Source: JBLHUT01 sp047629975
Lineage (GTDB): Bacteria > Pseudomonadota > Alphaproteobacteria > Rhodobacterales > Rhodobacteraceae
DNA length: 35,437 bases
Direction: 5' to 3'
Assembly (NCBI GenBank): GCA_047629975.1
Contig: JBLHUT010000006.1
Coordinates: 1-35,437, forward strand
This document shows, piece by piece, positions 25,078 to 32,739 of the stretch. Under the pieces are notes generated by a model, which did no database searches, was not told where the DNA came from, and saw only the letters and a list, made by a program, of their open reading frames with translations. The position numbers were made by a program, and so were the translations under genes. How positions within the stretch are numbered: position 1 is the stretch's first letter; every line of letters begins with the position of its first letter.

Positions 25078-25555
25078 TGCTACCTTTGAAGAGGGCACAG
25101 AGAGCCCACTGTACCTTGCGGCGCTTGATGACAGCAGTCTCAAGGTGATTTCGGCGCTCTTGCAGGACGCGGTCTTTGTCAGTGCCGACATGCGGTACGA
25201 TCCAAAAGACCGTAGTTTCGCGCTGCTGCTCAACCGGTTCCGTTGGGAAGACCGGGAAAATGCACAAAAACGCGGACGCGCCTACGAGCGTGTGCGCGCG
25301 ATTGTCCGTTTTGCCGATGTTCTGAGGGTCGGATCCCAAGGGATCGACCGCGCAGACAAGGATCTTGTGCTGTCGCTTCTGGATATCGCCTTTGAAGCGG
25401 GTGAAGACGGCACTGGCCGGATCGTGCTCACGTTGGCCGGTGACGGGGCGATTGCGCTTGAGGTCGAATGTCTGGATGTGACTTTGCGGGATGTGACGCG
25501 TCCTTATGCTGCAATCTCGGGGAAATTGCCGGTACATCCCGAATTGTCGGACTAG
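25070..25555 (+). CDS. DUF2948 family protein
   Basis: A 161-residue protein of the alphaproteobacterial DUF2948 family, found next to murA and hisD in this group as I recall. Characteristic stretches are LYLAALDDSSLKVISALLQDAVF, RFALLLNRFRWE-like FALLLNRFRWEDRENAQKRGR, and LEVECLDVTLRDVTRPYAAISG near the end. There is no signal peptide or membrane segment. The start ATG at 25070 lies within the end of murA, giving translational coupling. The role is unknown; the neighbourhood suggests only a housekeeping association. Confidence 0.9.
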   Translation: MADATFEEGTESPLYLAALDDSSLKVISALLQDAVFVSADMRYDPKDRSFALLLNRFRWEDRENAQKRGRAYERVRAIVRFADVLRVGSQGIDRADKDLVLSLLDIAFEAGEDGTGRIVLTLAGDGAIALEVECLDVTLRDVTRPYAAISGKLPVHPELSD

Positions 25556-25584
25556 GCACGTCTTTCAGTTGAAAAGGGGCGCGT

Positions 25585-26142
25585 TTGCTGGCAAGCGGGG
25601 TGCCATATTCCGATGCAAAAAGAACAGTTGAGCCATTGCTTAAAGACATCACAATCCGTCGACTGACCTCGGGAGATACCGACGGGTTTAGGTCACTGCG
25701 GCTGGAGGCGTTGAAGCTGTTTCCAAATTTCTACGGTACTGACTACGCCGAAGCGGTAAGTGCCACGTTATCATCGTTTGCGCAGCGGATTTCCTCGGGG
25801 CTGTTGCTGGGGGCATTCGACGGAAACCTTATGGTCGGATGCATGGCCTTTGACCATGAAGGCGGCTCCAAGATCGAGCATCGTGGCTGGGTCACCAGTT
25901 TTTATGTCCAGCCCGCGTATCAAAAGCGTGGCATCGGAGCACGGCTTGTCGAGCAAACGATCGAGCGGGCCTATCGGGCCAAGCTGTTGCAGGTGGAGCT
26001 TTATGTATCGCAAAGCAACGTGGTTGCGCGCCGGTTTTATGAAAGCCACGGATTCGCGGTGGTCGGGCGCAGTCCGCGGGCGCTGCGTGTAAACGACACG
26101 TTTTTCGACGAACTGCACATGGTGCGCTACCTCGACGCTTGA
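25585..26142 (+). CDS. GNAT-family N-acetyltransferase
   Basis: A 185-residue acetyltransferase of the RimI-like GNAT type. The acetyl-CoA pyrophosphate loop is QKRGIGA (113-119), preceded by WVTSFYVQPAY and followed by LQVELYVSQSNVVARRFYESHGF, the usual motif B region. It transfers an acetyl group to an amine; the target is unknown. I take TTG at 25585 as the start, because AAGGGG lies 6 bp upstream; GTG at 25600 is an alternative. It sits between DUF2948 and hisD in an otherwise conserved gene string and may be an insertion in this lineage. Confidence 0.88.
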   Translation: MLASGVPYSDAKRTVEPLLKDITIRRLTSGDTDGFRSLRLEALKLFPNFYGTDYAEAVSATLSSFAQRISSGLLLGAFDGNLMVGCMAFDHEGGSKIEHRGWVTSFYVQPAYQKRGIGARLVEQTIERAYRAKLLQVELYVSQSNVVARRFYESHGFAVVGRSPRALRVNDTFFDELHMVRYLDA

Positions 26143-26187
26143 GGGGCGGGCGCATGGGCGCTATGTCAGCGGAAGAAGGAGACCCCG

Positions 26188-27498
26188 ATGCCGCAATTCC
26201 TTGACCATGCCAGTGCCGATTTCGAAGCCCGTTTTGCCGATGTGCTGACAATGAAGCGTGAGGATTCGCCCGACGTCGATACCGTTGTGGCCGACATCAT
26301 CGCGGATGTACGGGCGCGGGGCGACAAGGCCGTCATCGAGTTGACCGAGCGTTTTGACCGGTTTTCGCTGACACCAGAGACGATGGCGTTTTCCGAGGCC
26401 GAAATCGACGCGGAATGTGCAAAGGTATCGCCGCAAGATGCCGCGGCACTTACGTTGGCTGCCGACAGGATCCGCGCCTATCATGTTCGGCAATTGCCGT
26501 CAGATTTGCGTTGGACCGATGACACGGGGGCCGAGCTTGGCTGGCGCTGGGGGCCGGTTTCGGCGGCGGGGCTTTATGTTCCGGGCGGGCTTGCGTCTTA
26601 TCCGTCGTCGGTTTTGATGAATGCGATCCCGGCACAGGTGGCAGGGGTCAAGCGGCTGGTCGTGACGGCGCCCACACCTGGGGGCGTTTGCAATCCGCTG
26701 GTGCTTTATGCCGCGCGGCTGGCGGGGGTTGATACGGTGTACCGGATCGGTGGTGCGCAGGCGATTGCGGCGCTGGCTTACGGCACAAAGACGATTGAAC
26801 CTGTCGACAAGATCACGGGACCGGGAAATGCCTTTGTTGCGGCGGCCAAACGGCGGGTTTTCGGGCGTGTCGGCATCGATATGATCGCAGGGCCGTCCGA
26901 GATTCTGGTCATTGCGGATGGTCACAATGACCCGGACTGGATCGCGGTTGATTTGCTCAGTCAGGCAGAGCACGACGAAAGTGCGCAGTCCATTTTGATC
27001 ACAACGGATCCGAAGTTTGCCGCGGCAGTTTCGGCGGCTGTCGACGCGCGCCTCGAAACGCTTGAGCGGCGGGTAATCGCGGGGGCGAGCTGGCGTGATT
27101 ATGGTGTCATCATCACCGTCCCCGATCTTGAGACAGCGGCAGCCTTGTCAGACCGGATTGCGCCCGAGCATCTGGAATTGTGTGTTCAGGACCCTGACGC
27201 GCTGTGCGATCTGATCACCCATGCCGGAGCTATTTTTCTGGGCGCGTGGACTCCTGAGGCAATTGGCGACTACATCGGCGGGCCGAACCATGTTCTGCCC
27301 ACGGCGCGCTCGGCACGGTTCTCGTCGGGCCTGTCGGTAATGGACTTTGTCAAACGCACCACGATTGCCCGCATGACACCGGCGGCATTGCGCGCGATCG
27401 GCCCTGCGGCAGAACGGCTTGCTATTTCCGAAAGCCTCGAGGCGCATGGCCTGTCCGTTCGTGCCCGCCTTGACCGATTGAACGAGGGATTTGAATGA
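26188..27498 (+). CDS. hisD: Histidinol dehydrogenase HisD
   Basis: Catalyses the last two steps of histidine synthesis, the NAD-dependent oxidation of L-histidinol to L-histidine; it uses zinc. The 436 residues match the family. Conserved stretches include YVPGGLASYPSSVLMNAIPA, DKITGPGNAFVA, DMIAGPSEILVIAD, the zinc-ligand region LLSQAEHDE, and IGGPNHVLPT near the C-terminus. AAGGAGACCCCG precedes the ATG. The stop overlaps the UPF0262 start as ATGA. It is a lone his gene in a housekeeping cluster, which is common in this family. Confidence 0.97.
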   Translation: MPQFLDHASADFEARFADVLTMKREDSPDVDTVVADIIADVRARGDKAVIELTERFDRFSLTPETMAFSEAEIDAECAKVSPQDAAALTLAADRIRAYHVRQLPSDLRWTDDTGAELGWRWGPVSAAGLYVPGGLASYPSSVLMNAIPAQVAGVKRLVVTAPTPGGVCNPLVLYAARLAGVDTVYRIGGAQAIAALAYGTKTIEPVDKITGPGNAFVAAAKRRVFGRVGIDMIAGPSEILVIADGHNDPDWIAVDLLSQAEHDESAQSILITTDPKFAAAVSAAVDARLETLERRVIAGASWRDYGVIITVPDLETAAALSDRIAPEHLELCVQDPDALCDLITHAGAIFLGAWTPEAIGDYIGGPNHVLPTARSARFSSGLSVMDFVKRTTIARMTPAALRAIGPAAERLAISESLEAHGLSVRARLDRLNEGFE

Positions 27499-27977
27499 AT
27501 GCCCGGCTGATCGAGATCGACATTGACGATACCAATCTTGCGCTGCCGACGCCTGAAATCGAGCAGGAACGCAAAGTCGCAATTTTTGATTTGCTCGAAG
27601 AGAATTTTTTCGCGCTTCCAACGGGCGCGGATGCGGAACAAACGGCTGGCCCGTTCAGGCTGCAACTCGGTGTGCGCGACAGGCGGCTCATTTTTGATGT
27701 GGCCGATGAAGCAAACGTTAGGGTTGCAGCGGTTTTTGTGTCCCTCAGCCCGTTTCGTCAGGTGGTAAAGGATTACCATCAGATTTGTGAAAACTATTTC
27801 GACGCTGTAAAACGGCTTCCGGCCAGCCAGATCGAAGTGATCGATACGGCCCGTCGCGGCATTCATGACGAGGGCGGGCGGCTTTTGCATGAACGGCTTG
27901 AGGGGAAAATCGAGGTTGATCAACCCACCGCGCGTCGTCTGTTCACTTTGATCTGCGTGCTGCGCTTTGGGGGCTGA
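27495..27977 (+). CDS. UPF0262 family protein
   Basis: A 160-residue protein of the UPF0262 family, known mainly from alphaproteobacteria and of unknown function. Recognised by RLIEIDIDDTNLALPTPEIEQER-like N-terminus, FDLLEENFFAL, LSLSPFRQVVKDY-like FVSLSPFRQVVKDYHQICENYFDAVK, and AARRGIHDEGG-like TARRGIHDEGGRLLHERL. It is soluble, with no signal peptide. It starts in the hisD stop (ATGA overlap); a second ATG at 27499 is out of frame with it. The hisD-UPF0262 pair is a conserved neighbour pair in Rhodobacterales as I recall. Confidence 0.93.
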   Translation: MNARLIEIDIDDTNLALPTPEIEQERKVAIFDLLEENFFALPTGADAEQTAGPFRLQLGVRDRRLIFDVADEANVRVAAVFVSLSPFRQVVKDYHQICENYFDAVKRLPASQIEVIDTARRGIHDEGGRLLHERLEGKIEVDQPTARRLFTLICVLRFGG

Positions 27978-28185
27978 GCCGTGGCTGATTGCGAAACTGT
28001 CGAAAGCGGGCTAAACGACGACACTGACGTCCCTTTGGGGGGCACCATTCGGCGCAAACCCCCCGTGCACTGTACATAACGTCACATTTGCGCAACTGCC
28101 TTACGAATAGTCTTGAAAAGCAGGCAAGTCCCGCGCATTTAGTGGCACGCCCGCGCACATGCGGAAAACCAAACAAGGAGTGAAC

Positions 28186-28404
28186 ATGGCTAAGGAAGAA
28201 ATGCTCGAATTTCCCGGTGTCGTTAAGGAACTCTTGCCGAACGCGACATTCAGGGTCGAGCTGGAAAACGGCCATGAGATCATCGCACATACGGCAGGGA
28301 AAATGCGTAAGAACCGGATTCGGGTTCTTGCCGGAGATAAGGTGCAGGTCGAGATGACCCCTTATGACCTGACCAAGGGCCGGATCAATTACCGGTTCAA
28401 GTAA
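28186..28404 (+). CDS. infA: Translation initiation factor IF-1
   Basis: A 72-residue OB-fold protein that binds the A site of the 30S subunit during initiation and helps IF-2 and IF-3. The sequence MAKEEMLEFPGVVKELLPNA, then TFRVELENGHEIIAHTAGKMRK, is unmistakable, and RVLAGDKVQVEMTPYDLTKG completes the barrel. The length is exact for the family. CAAGGAGTGAAC precedes the ATG at 28186; an upstream in-frame ATG at 28159 would add nine residues not found in IF-1. A 208-bp gap precedes it and maf follows after 33 bp. Confidence 0.99.
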   Translation: MAKEEMLEFPGVVKELLPNATFRVELENGHEIIAHTAGKMRKNRIRVLAGDKVQVEMTPYDLTKGRINYRFK

Positions 28405-28437
28405 GCTGTTGCGATTAATCGTGAAAAGAGTGGCTTC

Positions 28438-29022
28438 ATGGCATTGATACTTGGCTCCGGAAGCCCGCGTCGCCGCGAACTTCTGGCCCAGATCGGTATC
28501 GTGGCTGATGACATCCGTCCGCCCGATATTGACGAGACGCCAATCAAGGGCGAGTTGGCCCGCCCGTATTGTCAACGCATGGCGCGGGAAAAGGCGCTTG
28601 CTGTGACGGCTACCGATGATGACATCGTGCTGTCTGCGGACACGACCGTCGGGGTCGGACGCCTGATTCTCGGCAAGCCTGCGGACCGCGCCGAGGCTGC
28701 AACCTTTCTGGCACTGTTGTCAGGGCGGCGACACCGTGTAATCACGGCGATCGCCGTGCGATGCGGTGCGCGGCTTTGGGAACGGGACGTGCTTAGCCAG
28801 GTCAAGGTCAAGGCATTGTCCGAAAAGGAAATCGCCTCTTATCTTGATACCGGCGACTGGGAAGGCAAGGCGGGGGGCTATTCTATTCAAGGCCCCGCCG
28901 GCGCGTTCATTCCTTGGATCAGCGGCTCTTATCCGGCGATTGTGGGGTTGCCACTAACCGAGACGGCAGGGTTGCTTCAAGCGGCCGGATACCCGCTTTA
29001 TGACACGCAGGGGACGCTATGA
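28438..29022 (+). CDS. maf: Maf family nucleotide pyrophosphatase
   Basis: A 194-residue Maf protein, a cytoplasmic enzyme that hydrolyses non-canonical or modified nucleoside triphosphates to monophosphates; in bacteria it is linked to septum control. The defining motif is ILGSGSPRRRELL (4-16), the catalytic aspartate region is VLSADTTVGV (D68), and the KAGGYSIQG motif is at about 147-155, followed by ISGSYPAIVGLPL. The stop overlaps the RNase E/G gene start as ATGA, so the pair is co-translated. Confidence 0.96.
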   Translation: MALILGSGSPRRRELLAQIGIVADDIRPPDIDETPIKGELARPYCQRMAREKALAVTATDDDIVLSADTTVGVGRLILGKPADRAEAATFLALLSGRRHRVITAIAVRCGARLWERDVLSQVKVKALSEKEIASYLDTGDWEGKAGGYSIQGPAGAFIPWISGSYPAIVGLPLTETAGLLQAAGYPLYDTQGTL

Positions 29023-30056
29023 AGGGTGATACAGTTCTTCTTGATACACTCGATGGGCGCCGCGCGGCCGCATGGATGCGGGACGGTCGGCTTGAGGATC
29101 TGTTGATTGACAACCGAACCGATGACGGCCACCCGCCTGTGGGCTCGCTGTTTCGGGGCCGCGTCGACCGCCCCATGAAGGGGCAGGGCGGGGTGTTCTT
29201 GAGCTTGCCAGGGGGGGCGACCGCGTTTTTGCGCGACACCCGCGGGTTGGCTCAGGGACAAAGCCTGTTGGTGCAGGTGACCGGCTTTGCCGAAGCTGGT
29301 AAAGCAATTCCAGTCACGAACCGGATTCTTTTCAAAAGCAAATATGCGATTGTGACACCGGGTGTGCCGGGGGTGAATATCTCGCGTTCTATCCGGGACG
29401 AAGACTTGCGGATGCGGCTGCGTGCCATTGCTGAAACAAGTGATCTGGATGTGGGGACGGGGCTTATTCTTCGCTCTGCGGCGGCCGAAGGTGATGACGA
29501 GGCGGTGGCCGAAGATGTTGCTGAAATGGTGGCGCTGTGTGCCGCCATCATGTCAGAGATTGATGGCGCTCCGGAGTTGCTGCTTGAGGGGCCTGACGCG
29601 CATCACATGGCGTGGCGGGAGTGGGGGGACCCAACGGATATCGACACGACGGCAGGTTGCTTTGCTGCGCGCGGTGTTCTGGATGAAATCGACACTTTGC
29701 GCAGCGACAAGGTCTCTTTGACTGCGGGTGGCTCGATGTGGGTCGAGCCGACGCGCGCGCTGGTTGCAATTGATGTGAATACCGGCCCCGATACCTCGCT
29801 TGCGGCGGCCTTGAAGGTAAACCTTGCGGCAGCCCGAGAGTTGCCGCGGCAGTTGCGACTGCGTGGGCTTGGTGGACAGATCACGATGGATTTGGCCCCT
29901 GTGGTCAAAAAAGACCGAAAGACAATCGAGCAGACCTTGCGCAATGCCTTTCGGGCCGATGCAATCGAGACCGCGCTGGTGGGTTGGACGCCACTTGGGC
30001 ATTTCGAGCTTCAGCGCAAACGCGAGCGGCGGCCCCTTTCGGAGGTGCTGGTGTGA
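29019..30056 (+). CDS. Ribonuclease E/G family protein (short form)
   Basis: A 345-residue RNase E/G-type endoribonuclease, which would cut single-stranded AU-rich RNA in rRNA maturation or mRNA decay. An S1-like N-terminal part contains GSLFRGRVDRPM and GGATAFL. The catalytic core contains VNISRSIRDEDLRMRLR and ALVAIDVNTG, with the metal-binding Asp in the last, followed by NLAAARELPRQLRLRGLGGQI and MDLAPV. It is much shorter than E. coli RNase G (489) and lacks the CPxC zinc-link and small domain. The adjacent yacG gene starts in its stop codon (GTGA) and itself opens with a CPxC zinc motif. Confidence 0.93.
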   Translation: MKGDTVLLDTLDGRRAAAWMRDGRLEDLLIDNRTDDGHPPVGSLFRGRVDRPMKGQGGVFLSLPGGATAFLRDTRGLAQGQSLLVQVTGFAEAGKAIPVTNRILFKSKYAIVTPGVPGVNISRSIRDEDLRMRLRAIAETSDLDVGTGLILRSAAAEGDDEAVAEDVAEMVALCAAIMSEIDGAPELLLEGPDAHHMAWREWGDPTDIDTTAGCFAARGVLDEIDTLRSDKVSLTAGGSMWVEPTRALVAIDVNTGPDTSLAAALKVNLAAARELPRQLRLRGLGGQITMDLAPVVKKDRKTIEQTLRNAFRADAIETALVGWTPLGHFELQRKRERRPLSEVLV

Positions 30057-30226
30057 GCTGTCCGATTTGCTCCAGACCGACTGAAAAGCCGTATCGCCCG
30101 TTTTGTTCGAGACGCTGTGCGGACGAGGATCTGGGGCGCTGGTTAACAGGAAGCTATGCCATTCCAGCGGCCGATGACGAGGACGATCAACCGGACTTTG
30201 ATGCAGAACAGAACCGCCCCCACTGA
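30053..30226 (+). CDS. yacG: DNA gyrase inhibitor YacG (zinc-binding)
   Basis: A 57-residue zinc-ribbon protein. In E. coli YacG binds GyrB and blocks gyrase. The four zinc-binding cysteines are in SCPICSRP and FCSRRCADEDLGRWL, followed by the typical GSYAIPA and an acidic tail. The start is GTG at 30053, overlapping the previous stop as GTGA; this gives the family-like N-terminus MSCPICSRP. It is the last gene of the maf-RNase-yacG operon and lies directly upstream of tRNA-Phe. Confidence 0.94.
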   Translation: MSCPICSRPTEKPYRPFCSRRCADEDLGRWLTGSYAIPAADDEDDQPDFDAEQNRPH

Positions 30227-30323
30227 GGGTTAGAAAACTTATCGTAAATTTCGTGAAACGTGCTGGACTTACCTGATTCCGCAAGCTAAACCGCCCACAC
30301 CCAATGACGAAAGTCGTTCCCGT

Positions 30324-30398
30324 GCCCGGGTAGCTCAGGGGTAGAGCAGTGGATTGAAAATCCTCGTGTCGGTGGTTCGATTCCGCCCCTGGGCACCA
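30324..30398 (+). tRNA. tRNA-Phe (anticodon GAA)
   Basis: A 75-nt cloverleaf. The acceptor arms are GCCCGGG and CCTGGGC (one G-T pair), the D arm is GCTC-AGGGGTA-GAGC, the anticodon loop is TTGAAAA (GAA), and the T arm is GGTGG-TTCGATT-CCGCC, followed by discriminator A and an encoded CCA. The anticodon stem has one T-T mismatch. The tRNA borders an integrase gene and is the likely insertion site of the downstream element. Confidence 0.97.
30374..30398 (+). other. Putative attachment site (tRNA-Phe 3' end)
   Basis: The T-arm and acceptor end of the tRNA lie 66 bp from the stop of a tyrosine integrase. Integrases of this kind commonly recombine in tRNA 3' ends and regenerate the gene. The matching copy at the other end of the element should carry the same bases but lies outside the window, so the core length cannot be set. 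Confidence 0.4.
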
Positions 30399-30464
30399 TT
30401 TAAATCAACAAGTTAGCGCGATTTTTATTACGTTTTTCCAAGGGCGCGTGTAATTCGTGTGCAA

Positions 30465-31643
30465 TCAGGCCGACTTTTTTGGCTTTGGTTTGAGAGCAGC
30501 TTCGGGCTGCATCCTGCTGACACTCCCTTCCAGCCGGTCCATCGCCGCCTCGATGTGTGACCCACTTTGATGTGCATAGCGCGCGACCATCGACAATGTC
30601 TTGTGCCCGGAAATGCGTTGTACCGTCGGAAGGTCTACGCCCGCTTGCACAAGGTGTGTGACTGCCGTGTGACGAAGGGTGTGTGGCGTGATTTGATCGG
30701 GATCAAGTCCAGCGCGTTCCGCTGATCGTCGGAATGCCTTGCGGATTGTATGTACGTGGCCTGTGGCGCTTCCGACGGAGGGGAACAGCCACTCGCAACC
30801 TTGTGGCAGCATGTCCATTCGTTTATTCAAGTACACGGCCAATTCTCTGGTAATCGGTTGCTCGCGCGAACCTGATTTCGCTTGGGGCACCCAAATGGCG
30901 CGCTTTCCCAGATCGACATCATCGCGACGAATCGAGAGAATTTCAGTGTGACGCATTCCAGTGTGGAGGCCGACCATCACAAACGCATGAACATTTTCAT
31001 TGGAATCGGATGCCGCAGCTTCTAGCAGTGCAGCGCATTGGTCATCCATCAAATAGACGATCCGTTGGTTGTCTTCTTTGAAGCGCACAATCTTTACGGT
31101 TTTGCTTCTGATCCATTTCCATTCCACGGCTTGGTTCAGCAGGTGAGACAGTGTTGCCAATTCCCTGTTCACCGTCGCCGTTGCTGCACCAGCGGATCGA
31201 CGGGCCTTTTTGTAGCGTTCGATATCAAAGGATTCGACAGCGCTTAACGGCTTCGATCCTAGAAAGGGTAGTAAGTGCTGCTTTAACTGGCGTTCCTTGA
31301 TCGTAATGTTTTTTCCATCGCCGTCACGGAGCCGTTGAATATACCGCGAAGCCGCTTCTTCAAAGCCCAAGGGCGTCTTTCTTCCCTCGGGAAGCTCCAG
31401 ACGCTGATGCCTTGCATCGGTTCTGGCTTGGGCAATAAAGTCTTCAGCTTGCTGGCGCGTGACACCGTCTGACTCCCTGCCGATCACACGGTGGATGCGC
31501 TGTCGGTCAACCATGATGTTGACGGAATAGACACCATTGCCATTGGCGTCCCGACGAAACGTGATGCCATGTTCAGTGATCATACTGCCCGGTTTCAAGG
31601 AGCGGATTGTGGGACGCGTCAGTTTGGAAAATCGGATCGCCAT
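30465..31643 (-). CDS. Tyrosine-type site-specific integrase
   Basis: A 392-residue phage-type integrase that catalyses insertion and excision of the mobile element. The catalytic set is complete: R231 (GLHTGMRHTEIL), K256, H321 and R324 (HTLRHTAVTHL), H347 (SGHKTL) and nucleophile Y356 (VARYAH). An N-terminal arm-binding region (about 1-90) and SAM-like core-binding region (about 95-180) precede them. The C-terminus is Lys/Pro-rich. It starts at ATG 31643 with GGTGGAAAG upstream. The orientation is toward the tRNA, as is usual for tRNA-targeting islands. All catalytic residues are present, so it may still be active. Confidence 0.95.
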   Translation of the reverse strand: MAIRFSKLTRPTIRSLKPGSMITEHGITFRRDANGNGVYSVNIMVDRQRIHRVIGRESDGVTRQQAEDFIAQARTDARHQRLELPEGRKTPLGFEEAASRYIQRLRDGDGKNITIKERQLKQHLLPFLGSKPLSAVESFDIERYKKARRSAGAATATVNRELATLSHLLNQAVEWKWIRSKTVKIVRFKEDNQRIVYLMDDQCAALLEAAASDSNENVHAFVMVGLHTGMRHTEILSIRRDDVDLGKRAIWVPQAKSGSREQPITRELAVYLNKRMDMLPQGCEWLFPSVGSATGHVHTIRKAFRRSAERAGLDPDQITPHTLRHTAVTHLVQAGVDLPTVQRISGHKTLSMVARYAHQSGSHIEAAMDRLEGSVSRMQPEAALKPKPKKSA

Positions 31644-31655
31644 AGCTTTCCACCT

Positions 31656-31949
31656 TTAGAGAGAGAATGCTTCGTAATCGTCTGGGTGCATTGGAGGTTC
31701 TGAGGGCGGCAACACACTGGCGTGCTTTTCACCCGCTGCTACAGCCAATAAATCTTCCCAATACTCGTCTGCTATGTCACGTCTTTTGCTTCCCAAGCTC
31801 ATGTCAGGCTCCCACCCATCATGTTTCCAATTGCCACACCGGAACAATAAGTTCTCCTCGATCAAGGCCCAAACGTGCTGCTCTTCGAACGTCAATAATT
31901 CCGGTGCTATGAGCCCTATAGAAACCAAGCGTTGGCTATCTCGGACATG
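31656..31949 (-). pseudogene. C-terminal half of an amber-interrupted DNA-binding protein gene
   Basis: The reading frame from the ribbon-helix-helix gene continues through a TAG (31950-31952) for about 97 codons to TAA. The translated part includes LVSIGLIAPELLTFEEQHVW and ALIEENLLFRCGNWKHDGWE, and ends HPDDYEAFSL. Without the stop it would extend the upstream protein to 178 residues. From memory, longer relatives of such RHH proteins near integrases have a DVxxLWDVDEADRF-like stretch followed by a LLTHEEQ motif, so DVL-stop-HVRDSQRL would be a TGG to TAG change. The only start for separate translation is TTG at 31928, without a good ribosome-binding site. Confidence 0.55.
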
Positions 31950-32192
31950 CTAAAGTACGTCTGCGCGGTCTCCAAAAGTTTCAGGTCCGTTATGGCCCGG
32001 GTCGTGCCATTTGTTGATTTCCTGCCTTTGGATGTAATCGGCCAACATTGCCTCGATGTAAGACGACTTTGTCCTGCGCTGTGATCTTGCTGCTAATTCC
32101 CAGAGGTAATTCAGGCGTGGATTCAGCCGAATCGAGACAGTTTCTGTCCGTCCAAGCTTTGAGCCTGCGCCTTTGGGTGCTTTGATTGCCAT
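31950..32192 (-). CDS. Ribbon-helix-helix DNA-binding protein (truncated by amber codon)
   Basis: An 80-residue protein whose core, TETVSIRLNPRLNYLWELAA and RSQRRTKSSYIEAMLADYI, is a ribbon-helix-helix domain of the Arc/MetJ type; such proteins bind DNA as dimers and often control mobile-element genes. The N-terminus is basic. The frame ends in TAG, but the same frame runs on for another 97 codons, so the product is probably a shortened form of a longer protein. It starts at ATG 32192 with only a weak ribosome-binding site, divergent from the AlpA-like gene, and lies upstream of the integrase on the same strand. It may still bind DNA, since the RHH part is intact. Confidence 0.75.
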   Translation of the reverse strand: MAIKAPKGAGSKLGRTETVSIRLNPRLNYLWELAARSQRRTKSSYIEAMLADYIQRQEINKWHDPGHNGPETFGDRADVL

Positions 32193-32232
32193 GATGTACT
32201 CGTGTCGGAACGTTCGTTATTGATCCAATTTG

Positions 32233-32246
32233 CACCACATGTAGTG
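32233..32246. promoter_or_regulatory. Near-palindrome in the element's divergent control region
   Basis: CACCACATGTAGTG has a single mismatch to perfect symmetry around ACATGT. It lies between the divergent RHH and AlpA-like genes, where a repressor of either would be expected to bind. A second palindrome, GGAACGTTC, lies about 20 bp nearer the RHH gene. Confidence 0.3.
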
Positions 32247-32317
32247 AAATTCAGCACGCAACTTGCTTTTGCGTTTTGGTACTGGCTGAATGGGTCGGTA
32301 ATTCATGGGAGCAAACC

Positions 32318-32566
32318 ATGAATGTAGATGCCAGTGTCCACCGTGTTTTTATTCACCCCGACGGCCGGATGGATCGAAAAAACGCTGCACGTTACTTGGG
32401 CTGTTCGCCGAAAACGTTGGCTGATTGGGCCATGAAAGGCCAAGGTCCCGAGTATGTTATGCTTGGCGGGCGTGCCTTCTATTTCCTTGCTGACATGCAG
32501 GCGTGGATATCTGCCGCGCCCCGCCTTGCTGGAACAGGTGGCCGTAAAATTCGCGTTGCCCGCTAA
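32318..32566 (+). CDS. AlpA/excisionase-like helix-turn-helix protein
   Basis: An 82-residue DNA-binding protein with a MerR-like winged helix of the HTH_17/AlpA type: MDRKNAARYLGCSPKTLADW (about residues 17-36), followed by MKGQGPEYVMLGGRAFYF and DMQAWI. In P4-like elements such proteins act as transcription activators of the integrase or as excisionases. I chose ATG 32318 because GGAG stands 7 bp upstream; a longer frame from 32276 has no such site. It lies 173 bp upstream of the primase gene, on the same strand. Confidence 0.85.
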   Translation: MNVDASVHRVFIHPDGRMDRKNAARYLGCSPKTLADWAMKGQGPEYVMLGGRAFYFLADMQAWISAAPRLAGTGGRKIRVAR

Positions 32567-32739
32567 GTGTCGAGTGGCGCAGGCATCCAGTGGTCTTGTC
32601 GATGGAGCATACTCGTGACGTACCAAGCCTGTGGCGTCTCGGTTCTGGTTCATCCGTTGCAGCGTCTACTCCTCATCAACCGATACTACGTTAACGAAAG
32701 CCAATCTAAGGCGTTTTATGTCTTGATCCGAGGGACGAA

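Noticed and set aside
23707..25233. 508-codon open frame on the minus strand
   Set aside because: Antisense to murA; composition is that of a shadow frame.
27981..28079. 32-residue GTG-initiated frame before infA
   Set aside because: No ribosome-binding site, no recognisable motif, and too short to judge.
32602..32694. 30-residue ATG frame between the AlpA-like and primase genes
   Set aside because: No clear ribosome-binding site and no recognisable features; such a frame is expected by chance.
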